The translations under genes were made by a program, and so were the position numbers. A stretch of DNA of 56,885 bases from CAHJXF01 sp039936235 (GTDB lineage Bacteria; Pseudomonadota; Gammaproteobacteria; Burkholderiales; Burkholderiaceae_D), in the NCBI GenBank assembly GCA_039936235.1, contig JBDTIS010000091.1, positions 1-56,885 of the forward strand. Reading direction: 5' to 3'. The notes beneath the pieces are model-generated. The model searched no databases. It worked only from the letters and a program-made list of their open reading frames with translations, and was not told where the DNA came from. Position 1 is the stretch's first letter, and the number at the start of each line of letters is the position of its first letter. Positions 8,327 to 16,129 of this stretch are shown in pieces.

Positions 8327-9115
8327 ATGAAGACTATTTATTCCTCTCCTTCGCTCTCCGAACCGAGCAAAGTCGCCGCCGTCACTTTCGGTTTCTGGGT
8401 GATCAAAGTGCTCGCGACGACGCTGGGTGAAACGGGTGGCGACTGGGTGTCCATGTCCCTGAACCTCGGCTATCTGATTGGAAGCGCGATCTTCGCGGCG
8501 ATCTTCGTCGCATTGGTCTGGTCGCAGGTCAAGGCATCGCGCTTCCATCCGGCGCTGTTCTGGGCAACCATCGTTGCAACCACGACGCTCGGCACGACGC
8601 TGGCCGACTTCGCAGACCGTTCGCTCGGCATCGGCTATCCCGGCGGCGTGGCGATCGTGGCTTCGCTGCTCGTCGTGAGCCTGCTCATATGGCGCTGGTC
8701 CGAGGGAACGGTGTCGGTGGCGAGCATCAATACGCCGAAGGCGGAGTGGTTCTACTGGTGCACGATCCTGTTCTCCCAGACGCTCGGCACAGCGCTGGGC
8801 GACTGGCTTGCCGGCACCGACCGTGGTGGCCTCGGCTTCGGCTACGAATACGGCGCGCTGGTCTTCGGCGCGGGTCTGGCGGTCGTTGCCGCGCTGTACT
8901 TCTGGACGCAGATCTCGCACACGATCCTGTTCTGGATCGCATTCATCCTCACGCGACCGCTCGGCGCCACGCTCGGCGACCTCCTCGACAAGCCCGTCTC
9001 GAATGGCGGCCTGAACTTCAGCCGCTGGGTTGCCTCGCTCGTGTTGCTGGGCAGTATCGTCGCCTGCATCGCGCTCATCCCGCAGCGTGCGGCCAAGAAA
9101 GGCGATGCGGTATGA
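8327..9115 (+). CDS. COG4705-type integral membrane protein with four internal repeats
   Basis: 262-residue, highly hydrophobic protein of the uncharacterised COG4705 membrane family (recognised by its repeat; no function established to my knowledge). A motif recurs four times at helix ends: TTLGETGGDW (31-40), TTLGTTLADF (86-95), QTLGTALGDW (151-160) and RPLGATLGDL (210-219), suggesting fourfold duplication and acidic residues lining a path through the membrane. The ATG at 8327 follows a weak AGG-containing ribosome site. The stop overlaps the next gene as ATGA, so the four genes to 11506 look like one operon. A divergent sensor/regulator pair lies at its far end. Confidence 0.8.
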   Translation: MKTIYSSPSLSEPSKVAAVTFGFWVIKVLATTLGETGGDWVSMSLNLGYLIGSAIFAAIFVALVWSQVKASRFHPALFWATIVATTTLGTTLADFADRSLGIGYPGGVAIVASLLVVSLLIWRWSEGTVSVASINTPKAEWFYWCTILFSQTLGTALGDWLAGTDRGGLGFGYEYGALVFGAGLAVVAALYFWTQISHTILFWIAFILTRPLGATLGDLLDKPVSNGGLNFSRWVASLVLLGSIVACIALIPQRAAKKGDAV

Positions 9116-9582
9116 CCCTGTTCCCGTTCAAGCCCCGATCGACGCAGTCGCGGAGCGCGCGGCGCCCGAGAGACGACTCGCTTCCCACTGCGCATCGTGG
9201 GAGCCGCTCCGCGCTTCCTGTCTTGGTCCTGGTTGCAACGACGATCTGCGCGTGGCCGGTGTCGCAGACCTTCGCTGGCGACCGGCTCGAAACCGACCGA
9301 TCGGTGCCCGGTTCGGTGGTGCCCAGCAGTGGAACGACCGCCGGCCCAAGAATCTCGCCGCAAAGGCAAACATCGTCGCCTCTGTCCTCCAGCGCCGATT
9401 CCCTGAGTGGCCCCGGTCAACGCGACGGGCGATGTGCGAAGTTGCGAGAGAGGTACGCACAGAGTGAAGCGTGTTTCGCCCGCTATCGGATGAAAAATCA
9501 CGGGTTGCGGCCGGGCGCGTTTCAACGATGCAAGCAGTTGAAGAATCCGTCTGCGGCGTGTGGACCGGCTATCGCTCCGTGA
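9112..9582 (+). CDS. Small exported Cys-rich protein of unknown function
   Basis: 156 residues. A hydrophobic segment at about 34-52 (ALPVLVLVATTICAW) follows a long basic N-terminus, so it is a signal sequence or single anchor. A Ser/Thr/Pro-rich linker leads to a compact C-terminal domain with four Cys (RCAKLRERYAQSEACF ... FQRCKQ ... SAACG), likely two disulfides in the periplasm. Coupled to the COG4705 gene by ATGA overlap, which supports both its reality and a shared role. No family name can be given. Codon use is typical of the neighbours. Confidence 0.65.
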   Translation: MTLFPFKPRSTQSRSARRPRDDSLPTAHRGSRSALPVLVLVATTICAWPVSQTFAGDRLETDRSVPGSVVPSSGTTAGPRISPQRQTSSPLSSSADSLSGPGQRDGRCAKLRERYAQSEACFARYRMKNHGLRPGAFQRCKQLKNPSAACGPAIAP

Positions 9583-9707
9583 CGACTGATGTCGAATGTC
9601 CATGTGCAGCAAGGCCAGGATCGGCGCAGGAAATTGAGTTCGCTACGCCAGCTTTCAGCGTCTCAAGATTTTTCAATGGCCACTGCAGCGAGCGCCGCCG
9701 ACGGTCG

Positions 9708-10454
9708 ATGGCGTCTGCACTCGGCATCCGCGTCATCACGATGTTCTCGCTCGGCGCTGCGTGCAATGCCGGCGTGGCCGGCCCGCCATTCCTTACGGAT
9801 GACCCCGAGCCCGTCGGCCTTCACCACGTCGAGATCAATTTGATCGACCAACAGACCCGCGCCGCCGCCAGACGCGCGGCGAGCGTCTCTGGTGAGGTCA
9901 ACGTCGGCTGCGCGACCGCGACGCAATGTCACGTCGCCGTACCGATAGCGTTCGATCATCCGGCCGGCGGGCCCTCGCGAGCGGGCCTTGGCGATGTCGA
10001 GTTCGGCGTCAAGTACCGATTCCTCGACCGGCCCGACGACGGCTGGTCCGCTGCTGTCTATCCGACCGTTTACCTACCCACAGGCAACGCGAGTCGCGGG
10101 CTCGGCAACGGACGCGCGCAGATCTTGCTGCCGCTATGGGTGCAACGATCGTCAGGTACATGGAGTTGGGATGCCGGCATCGCCCGGCTCATCAACCGAG
10201 CACCCGACGTACGGGATAGCTGGTTCACCGGCTTGCTCGCACAGCGGTCGTTCGGCAATCGCTTGATCCTGGGCGCCGAGCTGTTCCGCCGCACATCGAC
10301 TGCGATCGGCGAGCCGTCAACCGCCGGATTCACCATCGGCGCGATCGTCAACGTCGCGCAACACCAGAATCTGCTGATCTCGGCCGGCCGCGGGCTGGTA
10401 CATGTCGAGACCAACCGGTGCTCGATGTTCCTGGCCTATCAGTTAGCGCTGTGA
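9708..10454 (+). CDS. Outer-membrane protein of the MetA/phenol-degradation (transporter-like) family
   Basis: 248 residues. Signal peptide of about 25 residues (VITMFSLGAACNAGVA), then the family start PFLTDDPEPVGLHHVEI, followed by alternating aromatic/polar strands (GDVEFGVKYRFLDR, YPTVYLPTGNASRGLG) typical of an outer-membrane beta-barrel, ending in hydrophobic AYQLAL. This family (Pfam MetA-pathway of phenol degradation type) has no firm role. The ATG at 9708 is chosen for the signal peptide; upstream in-frame sequence is not protein-like. The stop overlaps the next ATG (TGATG). Third gene of the operon. Confidence 0.75.
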   Translation: MASALGIRVITMFSLGAACNAGVAGPPFLTDDPEPVGLHHVEINLIDQQTRAAARRAASVSGEVNVGCATATQCHVAVPIAFDHPAGGPSRAGLGDVEFGVKYRFLDRPDDGWSAAVYPTVYLPTGNASRGLGNGRAQILLPLWVQRSSGTWSWDAGIARLINRAPDVRDSWFTGLLAQRSFGNRLILGAELFRRTSTAIGEPSTAGFTIGAIVNVAQHQNLLISAGRGLVHVETNRCSMFLAYQLAL

Positions 10455-11506
10455 TGCAAGTCTCGAATTCGTCCTGCCACCCACGTCGCGCGGTAGGAGC
10501 CGCGATCGCGCTGCTGATCGCGATACAAGGCGCGCCTGCCACGGCCGCGCCGCGGGTGGTTGCGACGATCGCGCTACCCGATCCAGTGCGCTGGGACTAC
10601 GTCAGCGTCGATACCGCCGCCCATCGACTGTATGTCGCGCACCGCGAGGGCGTCGACGTCATCGACACGCACGACGACATGCCCATCCTCCACCTCGCAC
10701 CGACGCCAGGCGTCCACGGTGCGGCAGCGGCGTCGGACTTGAACCGCGTCTTCACGAGCAATGGCGCTGAAGGTACGGTGGGTGTCTTCGACGCAACCAG
10801 CGGCAAGCTGTTGCAGACGTTGAAGGCGGGCAAGAATCCCGACGCGATCGTCTACGAACCGGTGACGCACCGCGTGTTCGCGTTCAACGGCGAGTCGTCC
10901 GACATCACCGCCATTGACGCCCGATCGCTGAAGGTCCTCGCCGTCTCGATCGCCGTGCCGGGTGCACCCGAGTTCGCCGTCGTCGACGGCCGCGGCCGCG
11001 TCTACTTCAACATCGAGGACAAAAGCGAAGTCGCCGTGTTCGACGCGAGGACCATGCAGATCGAGCGCCACTACAGTCTCGCGCCCTGCAGGGAACCTAG
11101 CGGCCTCGCAATCGACCCGAAAGGCCGGCTCTACTCGGTCTGCCGCAACGGCATGATGGTCGTGAGCGACCCGGCCCGAGGCAGCGTGATCGGCGAAGCG
11201 CCGATTGGCAATGGGCCCGATGGTGTCGCGTGGCTCGACGGCAGGGCCTACAGCGCCAATGGGCGGGACGGGACGATCAGCGTGGTGTCCGAGACCGCCG
11301 ACGGCGGCAGGTTCGAGACCATCGCAACAGTGCCGACTGCGCTAGGCGCACGCACGATTGCTGCGGATCCGAGCGAGCACGTGCTGTTTTTGCCGACGGC
11401 GGATTTCAAGCCGCTGCCGGCGTCCGGCCCGGAAAAGTCGAGACGCCCCGAGGCCATCCCCCAGACTTTCCGGGTGCTGGTGTTGAAGGACCCCGACGCT
11501 CGATGA
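10454..11506 (+). CDS. Exported YncE-like beta-propeller protein
   Basis: 350 residues with signal peptide GAAIALLIAIQGAPATA (about 16-33). The rest is repeated blades of about 40-45 residues with the YncE/YVTN flavour: VDTAAHRLYVAHREG, LNRVFTSNGAEGTVGVFD, THRVFAFNGESSDITAID, GRLYSVCRNGMMVV, GRAYSANGRDGTISVV. Such periplasmic propellers bind ligands or partner proteins; the ligand here is unknown. It starts at the ATG overlapping the preceding stop; a GTG 3 bases upstream is possible. Last gene of the COG4705 operon, with the two-component genes convergent to it. Confidence 0.82.
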   Translation: MQVSNSSCHPRRAVGAAIALLIAIQGAPATAAPRVVATIALPDPVRWDYVSVDTAAHRLYVAHREGVDVIDTHDDMPILHLAPTPGVHGAAAASDLNRVFTSNGAEGTVGVFDATSGKLLQTLKAGKNPDAIVYEPVTHRVFAFNGESSDITAIDARSLKVLAVSIAVPGAPEFAVVDGRGRVYFNIEDKSEVAVFDARTMQIERHYSLAPCREPSGLAIDPKGRLYSVCRNGMMVVSDPARGSVIGEAPIGNGPDGVAWLDGRAYSANGRDGTISVVSETADGGRFETIATVPTALGARTIAADPSEHVLFLPTADFKPLPASGPEKSRRPEAIPQTFRVLVLKDPDAR

Positions 11507-11631
11507 CCCGCAAGCCGTGCGCGACACAATGACTGTTCGCTCGTGGTCGGTGACGAAGAGAAGTCTCCGCCCCGATCGGACGTCATGGCTTCAGGATTGA
11601 TGCCTGCGACGCAGCGCGGCGTCGATGGCGA

Positions 11632-12945
11632 TCAGACGGCGGCCTGCCGATAGACAAAGCGCAATCCGGAGCGCCTGTCGAGCCGCGTGGTGAGCTCGAC
11701 CGTTCCACCGAGGGCGTTGGCGGCGGCACGCACGATCGCCAACCCGAGGCCGCTGCCGGTCTCTCTGGTGCCGAGGATACGGACGAAGGGCTCGAAGACC
11801 ATCGGCACGTCGGCCGCGCGGATGCCAGGTCCGGTGTCCTGGATCACGAAGCAGGCCACACGCCCCTCCCGCGTGATCGACACGTCCACCGAGCCGCCGG
11901 TCGGGGTGTAGCGGATCGCGTTGTCGATGGAGTTGCGGATCAACGACGTGGCGTGCGTCGGGTCGCCCAGGATCCGCACCGATTCGAGATGCGTGCATCC
12001 GAGGTCGATCGTCTTCGCAGCAGCCATCGCCAGGAGATCCTCGATCGTCGTCCTCACCAACTGGTCGAAGTCGAGGACGTGGGCGGATGCCGGAATTGCC
12101 TGCATCCGCGCGAGGCTCAGCAACTGGTCCTGCAACGCCGCCATGCGTTGCAGTCCCCGCCGCAACTGCGACACGCGGTCTCGCGCATCGCTGGAGATCG
12201 AAATGTTCTGCACGTTCTCCGCCTGCACCATCAGGGCAGCCACGGGCGATCGGAGTTCGTGGGCTGCATGGGCGACGAAGCGGCCCTGCTGCTCGAGCGC
12301 GAGCGCGAGGCGCTTGAGCAACCGGTTCACCGCATCGACGAAAGGAATCAGCTCGCTCGGGACACGGTCGAACTGGAAATCCTTCAGCGTGGCGCCGTCG
12401 ACCTGATCCATTTCCCGCGACAGAGCCGCGAGCGGCGAGAACAATGCTCGCAGGATGAAGTGGACCGCGACGAGCAGCAGCGGGATCAGGAACGCGATCG
12501 GGACGAGGATATAGAGCGCGCCGTCCTTCGCGTCCTCGTTGCGTGCATCCATGCTCTGCGCGACGCCGAAGCGCTCGCCGCTTGAATCGCGGATGACGAT
12601 CACGCGCCATTCCGCATCGTTCGCGCGCACGGTCTGGAGACCATCCTTGATTTCCATCGGCAAGGCCAACTTCGCAGCTGAAAGCCCGGGTTCGGCCTGA
12701 AGTCCGAGCGGCACCACGACGAACCGGTCTTCCGATTCCTGCGCGTTGGCAGCGTCAGATTCCGGCGGCACGTCCCTGTAGGAGCCCCGCGATAGCGCGG
12801 ACGCTACTTGCGTAAGCTGCGCGTCCTGCGACAACGTCGCGTCGTGATACGCCACGAAGAACGAAGTGGCCGCGGCCATGATCCCCGCGACGAGGATCAC
12901 GAACGAGAGCCACAGCGATAGACGGCGCTGAATGGACGGATTCAC
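11632..12945 (-). CDS. Sensor histidine kinase (QseC-like)
   Basis: 437 residues in the inner membrane. TM1 is about 11-32 and TM2 about 144-166, enclosing a ~110-residue periplasmic sensor. A HAMP-like linker follows, then the dimerisation helix with the phospho-acceptor His229 (AHAAHELRSPVAAL), N-box Asn342 (SIDNAIRYTP), DTGPG (370-374) and GSGLGLAI (397-404). All kinase boxes are present. It overlaps the regulator gene upstream by ATGA, so the two are one operon. Domain plan resembles QseC/PmrB-type kinases. Being convergent to the COG4705 operon suggests, but does not prove, that it controls it. Confidence 0.92.
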   Translation of the reverse strand: MNPSIQRRLSLWLSFVILVAGIMAAATSFFVAYHDATLSQDAQLTQVASALSRGSYRDVPPESDAANAQESEDRFVVVPLGLQAEPGLSAAKLALPMEIKDGLQTVRANDAEWRVIVIRDSSGERFGVAQSMDARNEDAKDGALYILVPIAFLIPLLLVAVHFILRALFSPLAALSREMDQVDGATLKDFQFDRVPSELIPFVDAVNRLLKRLALALEQQGRFVAHAAHELRSPVAALMVQAENVQNISISSDARDRVSQLRRGLQRMAALQDQLLSLARMQAIPASAHVLDFDQLVRTTIEDLLAMAAAKTIDLGCTHLESVRILGDPTHATSLIRNSIDNAIRYTPTGGSVDVSITREGRVACFVIQDTGPGIRAADVPMVFEPFVRILGTRETGSGLGLAIVRAAANALGGTVELTTRLDRRSGLRFVYRQAAV

Positions 12946-13604
12946 GTGCCGCGCTCGACGTTCCAGCCCAGACCGCGGACGTTGCGGATGACATCCGCAC
13001 CCAGCTTCCTGCGCAGGCCATGGATGATGAAGTCGACGGCATTGCTCTCGACTTCTTCACCCCAGCCGTAGATGCGATCCTCCAACTGGTCGCGGGACAG
13101 GATCGCTCCCGGCCGGATCAGCAGTTCGCGCAGCAGGGCGAACTCGCGTCTGGATAGTTGTACCGAGGCCTCGTCCACCGACGCGCACTTGGTCGCAGGG
13201 TCGAGCGTGATGACCCCGTTGCTCATGACCGGCGTGCCCTGGCCTCCACGGCGACGGGCGACTGCACGCATGCGGGCCAGCAGTTCGGTGACGTCGAACG
13301 GTTTGACCAGGTAGTCGTCCGCCCCCAGGTCGAGACCCGTGATGCGGTCCTGCAAGGAATCCTTTGCGGTGATCAGGATGATCGGCACGCCGTCGCTCCT
13401 CGAACGGACATCGACGAGTACCCGCAAGCCGTCCCGGCCAGGCAATGCAAGATCCAGCAGAATCGTCTCGAACGTATGGCGCTCGAGGACGCCGGATGCG
13501 GCCTCGCCGTCCTGCACCCAGTCGACAGCATAGGCAGCGTCGCGCAGCGCCTGGACGATGGCCTCTCCGATCATCGGATCGTCTTCGACCAACAGGATTT
13601 TCAT
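12942..13604 (-). CDS. OmpR-family response regulator (QseB-like)
   Basis: 220 residues. The receiver domain (1-115) has the acid pocket Asp8/Asp9, phosphorylated Asp51 (ILLDLALPG), Thr79 and Lys101 (LVKPFD). The C-terminal winged helix (about 125-218) includes LSRREFALLRELL and VDFIIHGLRRKLG. Length and motifs match the OmpR/PhoB family, closest in feel to QseB. First gene of the regulator-kinase operon. The promoter should lie in 13605-13717, where no box could be assigned. Confidence 0.95.
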   Translation of the reverse strand: MKILLVEDDPMIGEAIVQALRDAAYAVDWVQDGEAASGVLERHTFETILLDLALPGRDGLRVLVDVRSRSDGVPIILITAKDSLQDRITGLDLGADDYLVKPFDVTELLARMRAVARRRGGQGTPVMSNGVITLDPATKCASVDEASVQLSRREFALLRELLIRPGAILSRDQLEDRIYGWGEEVESNAVDFIIHGLRRKLGADVIRNVRGLGWNVERGT

Positions 13605-13717
13605 GGTGCGAAACGCGCCAACTTTCTCATGTGGACAATCCCCCGGGACTCGAATGCTCGCCAGGCGGAAGCGAGTGTAACGACAGGCGCCTAGCGCACC
13701 GTTGGTCGGATTCCGGT

Positions 13718-14170
13718 TGCGTCTTCGACGACGACACGCTCACCGACAACCTGCCGCGCATCGAAGCGCTGGCGGTGGAACTCGGCGAACTGGGCGTGAC
13801 ATGGTCCTGCAACGCCAAGGCGAACGTCCCGTACAAGACACTCAAGATCCTCAAGGAAAACGGCTTGCGCCTGCTGCTGGTCGGCTGCGAGAGCGGCGAC
13901 CAGAAGATCCTGCACAACAACAAGAAGGGGCTGCTGGTCGATGTGGCGCGACGCTTCACGAAGGACTGTCACACGCTCGGCATCGTCATCCACGGTACCT
14001 TCATCCTCGGACTGCCGGGCGAGACCGAAGAGACGATCGAGGAAACCATCCGCTACGCGATGGAGATCGATCTTTACACGATCCGGGTTTCGCTGGTCGC
14101 CGCTCCGGGCTCCGTCGGAGCCGTCGCGGCAATGGGTGCGGTGGACGTAGTCGTCTCCTTCGAAGACTAG
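13718..14170 (+). pseudogene. hpnJ: hpnJ fragment (hopanoid radical SAM protein, middle part)
   Basis: A stretch without its own start reads FDDDTLTDNLPRIEALAVELG, SCNAKANVPYKTLKILKENG, LRLLLVGCESGDQKILHN and IHGTFILGLPGETEETIEETI, which I recognise as the central and C-terminal radical-SAM part of HpnJ. The N-terminal B12-like half with the CxxxCxxC cluster motif is absent. Homology stops at about 14102 (RVSLVAAP) and the frame runs into unrelated sequence. HpnJ makes the cyclitol ether of bacteriohopanetetrol. The scrap lies 9 kb from the hopanoid genes that begin at 22881. Confidence 0.7.
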
Positions 14171-14178
14171 CCAGGAAT

Positions 14179-14304
14179 TCAATTCTCCACTCCCTCGTGG
14201 CCCGCGCAAGCGCCCTTCTTCGTCTCGTTGTTCGTGAACGAGCCGTCCTTGCACAGCCCAGTGGATCCGGCGGGGGCGTTCGAAACCGTGCCGCCGCGAT
14301 CCAT
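14179..14304 (-). pseudogene. DUF3761 protein fragment
   Basis: A 41-residue frame reads TGLCKDGSFTNNETKKGACAGHEGVEN then stop. The pattern CKDGS/T-x(n)-GAC-x-GHxGV is the core of DUF3761, a small exported Cys/His domain of unknown role. A normal copy would have a signal peptide before it and a Trp after the final Val; both are missing. It abuts the hpnJ fragment tail to tail, so this spot collects gene debris. Confidence 0.5.
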
Positions 14305-14719
14305 GCTCGAAGGCCTCGTCAGCGGCTAAGGCTTCGTGGTCGATGCGACGACTCGAACGATTCAGAAGCGTGCAGCTTGCATGAATAGCGTCCTAACGAT
14401 CCGCTAACAAAGGCTCAGTAAGGTCATGCCGAACTGAAATCAAAACCGCACCAGCGTGTCTCCATCGACCGAGCGAGCGGACACGAGGTGAAGCCGATGA
14501 TGGCCAGCCGTTCAAACGCCGGGAAACGGCGCTTTCAGGTCGATGCAATGGGCCGAAAAACGACCCACGGAAAAAAAAATTCCATCAAGATCCGAAACGG
14601 ACTTCCACGGAAGTACTGGCTGTCGAATAGATCAAAAGAGTACCTGTTAACGGCGGGCATTCGAGGGGTTCGTTTGCCCATAAATTCAACATCGCGACAC
14701 ACGCGAGGAGAGGGAGAAG
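14305..14719. other. AT-richer upstream region of the PEP-CTERM gene
   Basis: About 415 bases with no gene. It contains a short hairpin (CGCCGGGAAACGGCG near 14520), an A9 run near 14571-14579 and lower GC than its surroundings, as expected of a promoter region. No sigma-54 type -24/-12 pair was found. It ends in a strong Shine-Dalgarno, GAGGAGAGGGAG, just before the ATG at 14720. Confidence 0.5.
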
Positions 14720-16012
14720 ATGAAGACCGTCAAGCAGTGGATGGACGCTTTTTGCCGAAACAACCGGGTGGTGATCGCTGGCTGCGTCGTCGCCGTCGGA
14801 TCGATAGGCGTAGGCACGGCCGATGCGTCGCCCAGTTATGCGTACCAGCAAACGATTCAGATCCCGGGCGCAACGAGTTCTCATCCGTTTACGGGATATG
14901 ACCTCGCGGTCTTCGATGCTTCGACACAGCTCTATTATCTGACCGATCGTTCCAATAACGGGATCGACGTCTTTTCGTCGGCGACGAATCAATTCGTCAA
15001 GCAGATCGGTCCAGGTCTCTTTGCCGGGACGCAGGGAGGGAACAACGATATTGCAGGTCCGAACGGGATCAGCATTTCCAACATCGGCACCGGAAAACTG
15101 CTGATCGCGGGCAATGGTCCGAGCAATCTCATCTCATTCAATCTGGACAGCAGCGGCCTCAATGTCTTCGGTGCGCCTCGGACTATTTCGACGGCGGTCG
15201 GCGGAACACCCGTTCCGCAGAACCGGGTCGATGGAGTTGCTTTTGCGCCGACCGCCAATACGATCCTAGCGGCAAACAATGCTTCGAATCCAGGGTTCTT
15301 GACGCTGATCAACAATGCGGACGGGAGTGTCATCCGTTCAATTCTGTTGAATGGGGTCGGCGGATATCCGGATGTCGGCGGCAACGGGGTCGAGGCGACG
15401 GTCTTCAACACGGCGCGGGGAAGCTTCTTCGTCGCGGTGCCAGCCTTGAACGCTGCAGGCACGGGGGCAGGTGGGGTCATCGAGATCAATGCGGCGACCG
15501 GTGCCCTGCTGCATACCTACGATTTCAACGCGATGGGTCTGTCGGGCGCATGCAGTCCCACTGGACTGGTGCAGGGCGGCGGCGCATCGATGTTCGTGGC
15601 TTGCAGTAATCCGGCGGCGGGACACAGCATCCTGCTGGACCCTGCGGGAAATGGATTGCTGACGCTGGTCAACGGAATCAGTGGCGGAGACCAGACCAGT
15701 TATGACCCGACGACCAATACGTTCTTTGAAGCGGCGCGCTTTCAGACCGGCGGCCCCGCTCTTGGAATCATCGATGCGCAGACGTTGGCGTTGCAGATCA
15801 TCGCCATCGGCGCAAACGATCATTCGGTAGCCGTGGATCCCATCTCGGGTGAAGTATTCGTGGCGACCGCAGCGACCACCGCGTTCGCGAACTGTGCGAA
15901 TGGCTGCATTGGCGTGATCGCACCGCTGCGCGTTCCCGAACCAGGATCGCTTGCCCTGTTGTCGATTGCTGGCGTAGGCCTTGTGATCAGCAGACGCCGT
16001 ACAGGTCGCTAG
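14720..16012 (+). CDS. PEP-CTERM sorting-domain beta-propeller protein
   Basis: 430 residues. The N-terminal signal peptide (VIAGCVVAVGSIGVGTADA) is followed by an SMP-30/NHL-like propeller with repeated turns such as TQLYYLTDRSNNGIDVFS and NRVDGVAFAPTANTILAANN. The C-terminus is a textbook PEP-CTERM tail: VPEPGSLALL, then a hydrophobic helix, then RRRTGR. Such tails are recognised by an exosortase (EpsH/XrtA) that removes the tail during export to the surface or biofilm matrix. No exosortase gene is in this window. A strong ribosome site precedes the ATG. The following gene is another propeller on the same strand. Confidence 0.92.
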   Translation: MKTVKQWMDAFCRNNRVVIAGCVVAVGSIGVGTADASPSYAYQQTIQIPGATSSHPFTGYDLAVFDASTQLYYLTDRSNNGIDVFSSATNQFVKQIGPGLFAGTQGGNNDIAGPNGISISNIGTGKLLIAGNGPSNLISFNLDSSGLNVFGAPRTISTAVGGTPVPQNRVDGVAFAPTANTILAANNASNPGFLTLINNADGSVIRSILLNGVGGYPDVGGNGVEATVFNTARGSFFVAVPALNAAGTGAGGVIEINAATGALLHTYDFNAMGLSGACSPTGLVQGGGASMFVACSNPAAGHSILLDPAGNGLLTLVNGISGGDQTSYDPTTNTFFEAARFQTGGPALGIIDAQTLALQIIAIGANDHSVAVDPISGEVFVATAATTAFANCANGCIGVIAPLRVPEPGSLALLSIAGVGLVISRRRTGR

Positions 16013-16129
16013 AAATCGCGTGCCACGCGGGTCCGGTGGCGCGAAGCCATCAATCGATCTTTCCAGAGTGCCCGGAACCCGATGCGGAAAGTGTGACGGG
16101 CTCGTCGGGACAATATGACAGGAGGCGTG

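Noticed and set aside
14488..14901. 137-residue frame upstream of the PEP-CTERM gene
   Set aside because: It crosses the strong ribosome site and start of the PEP-CTERM gene out of frame and has no family signature.
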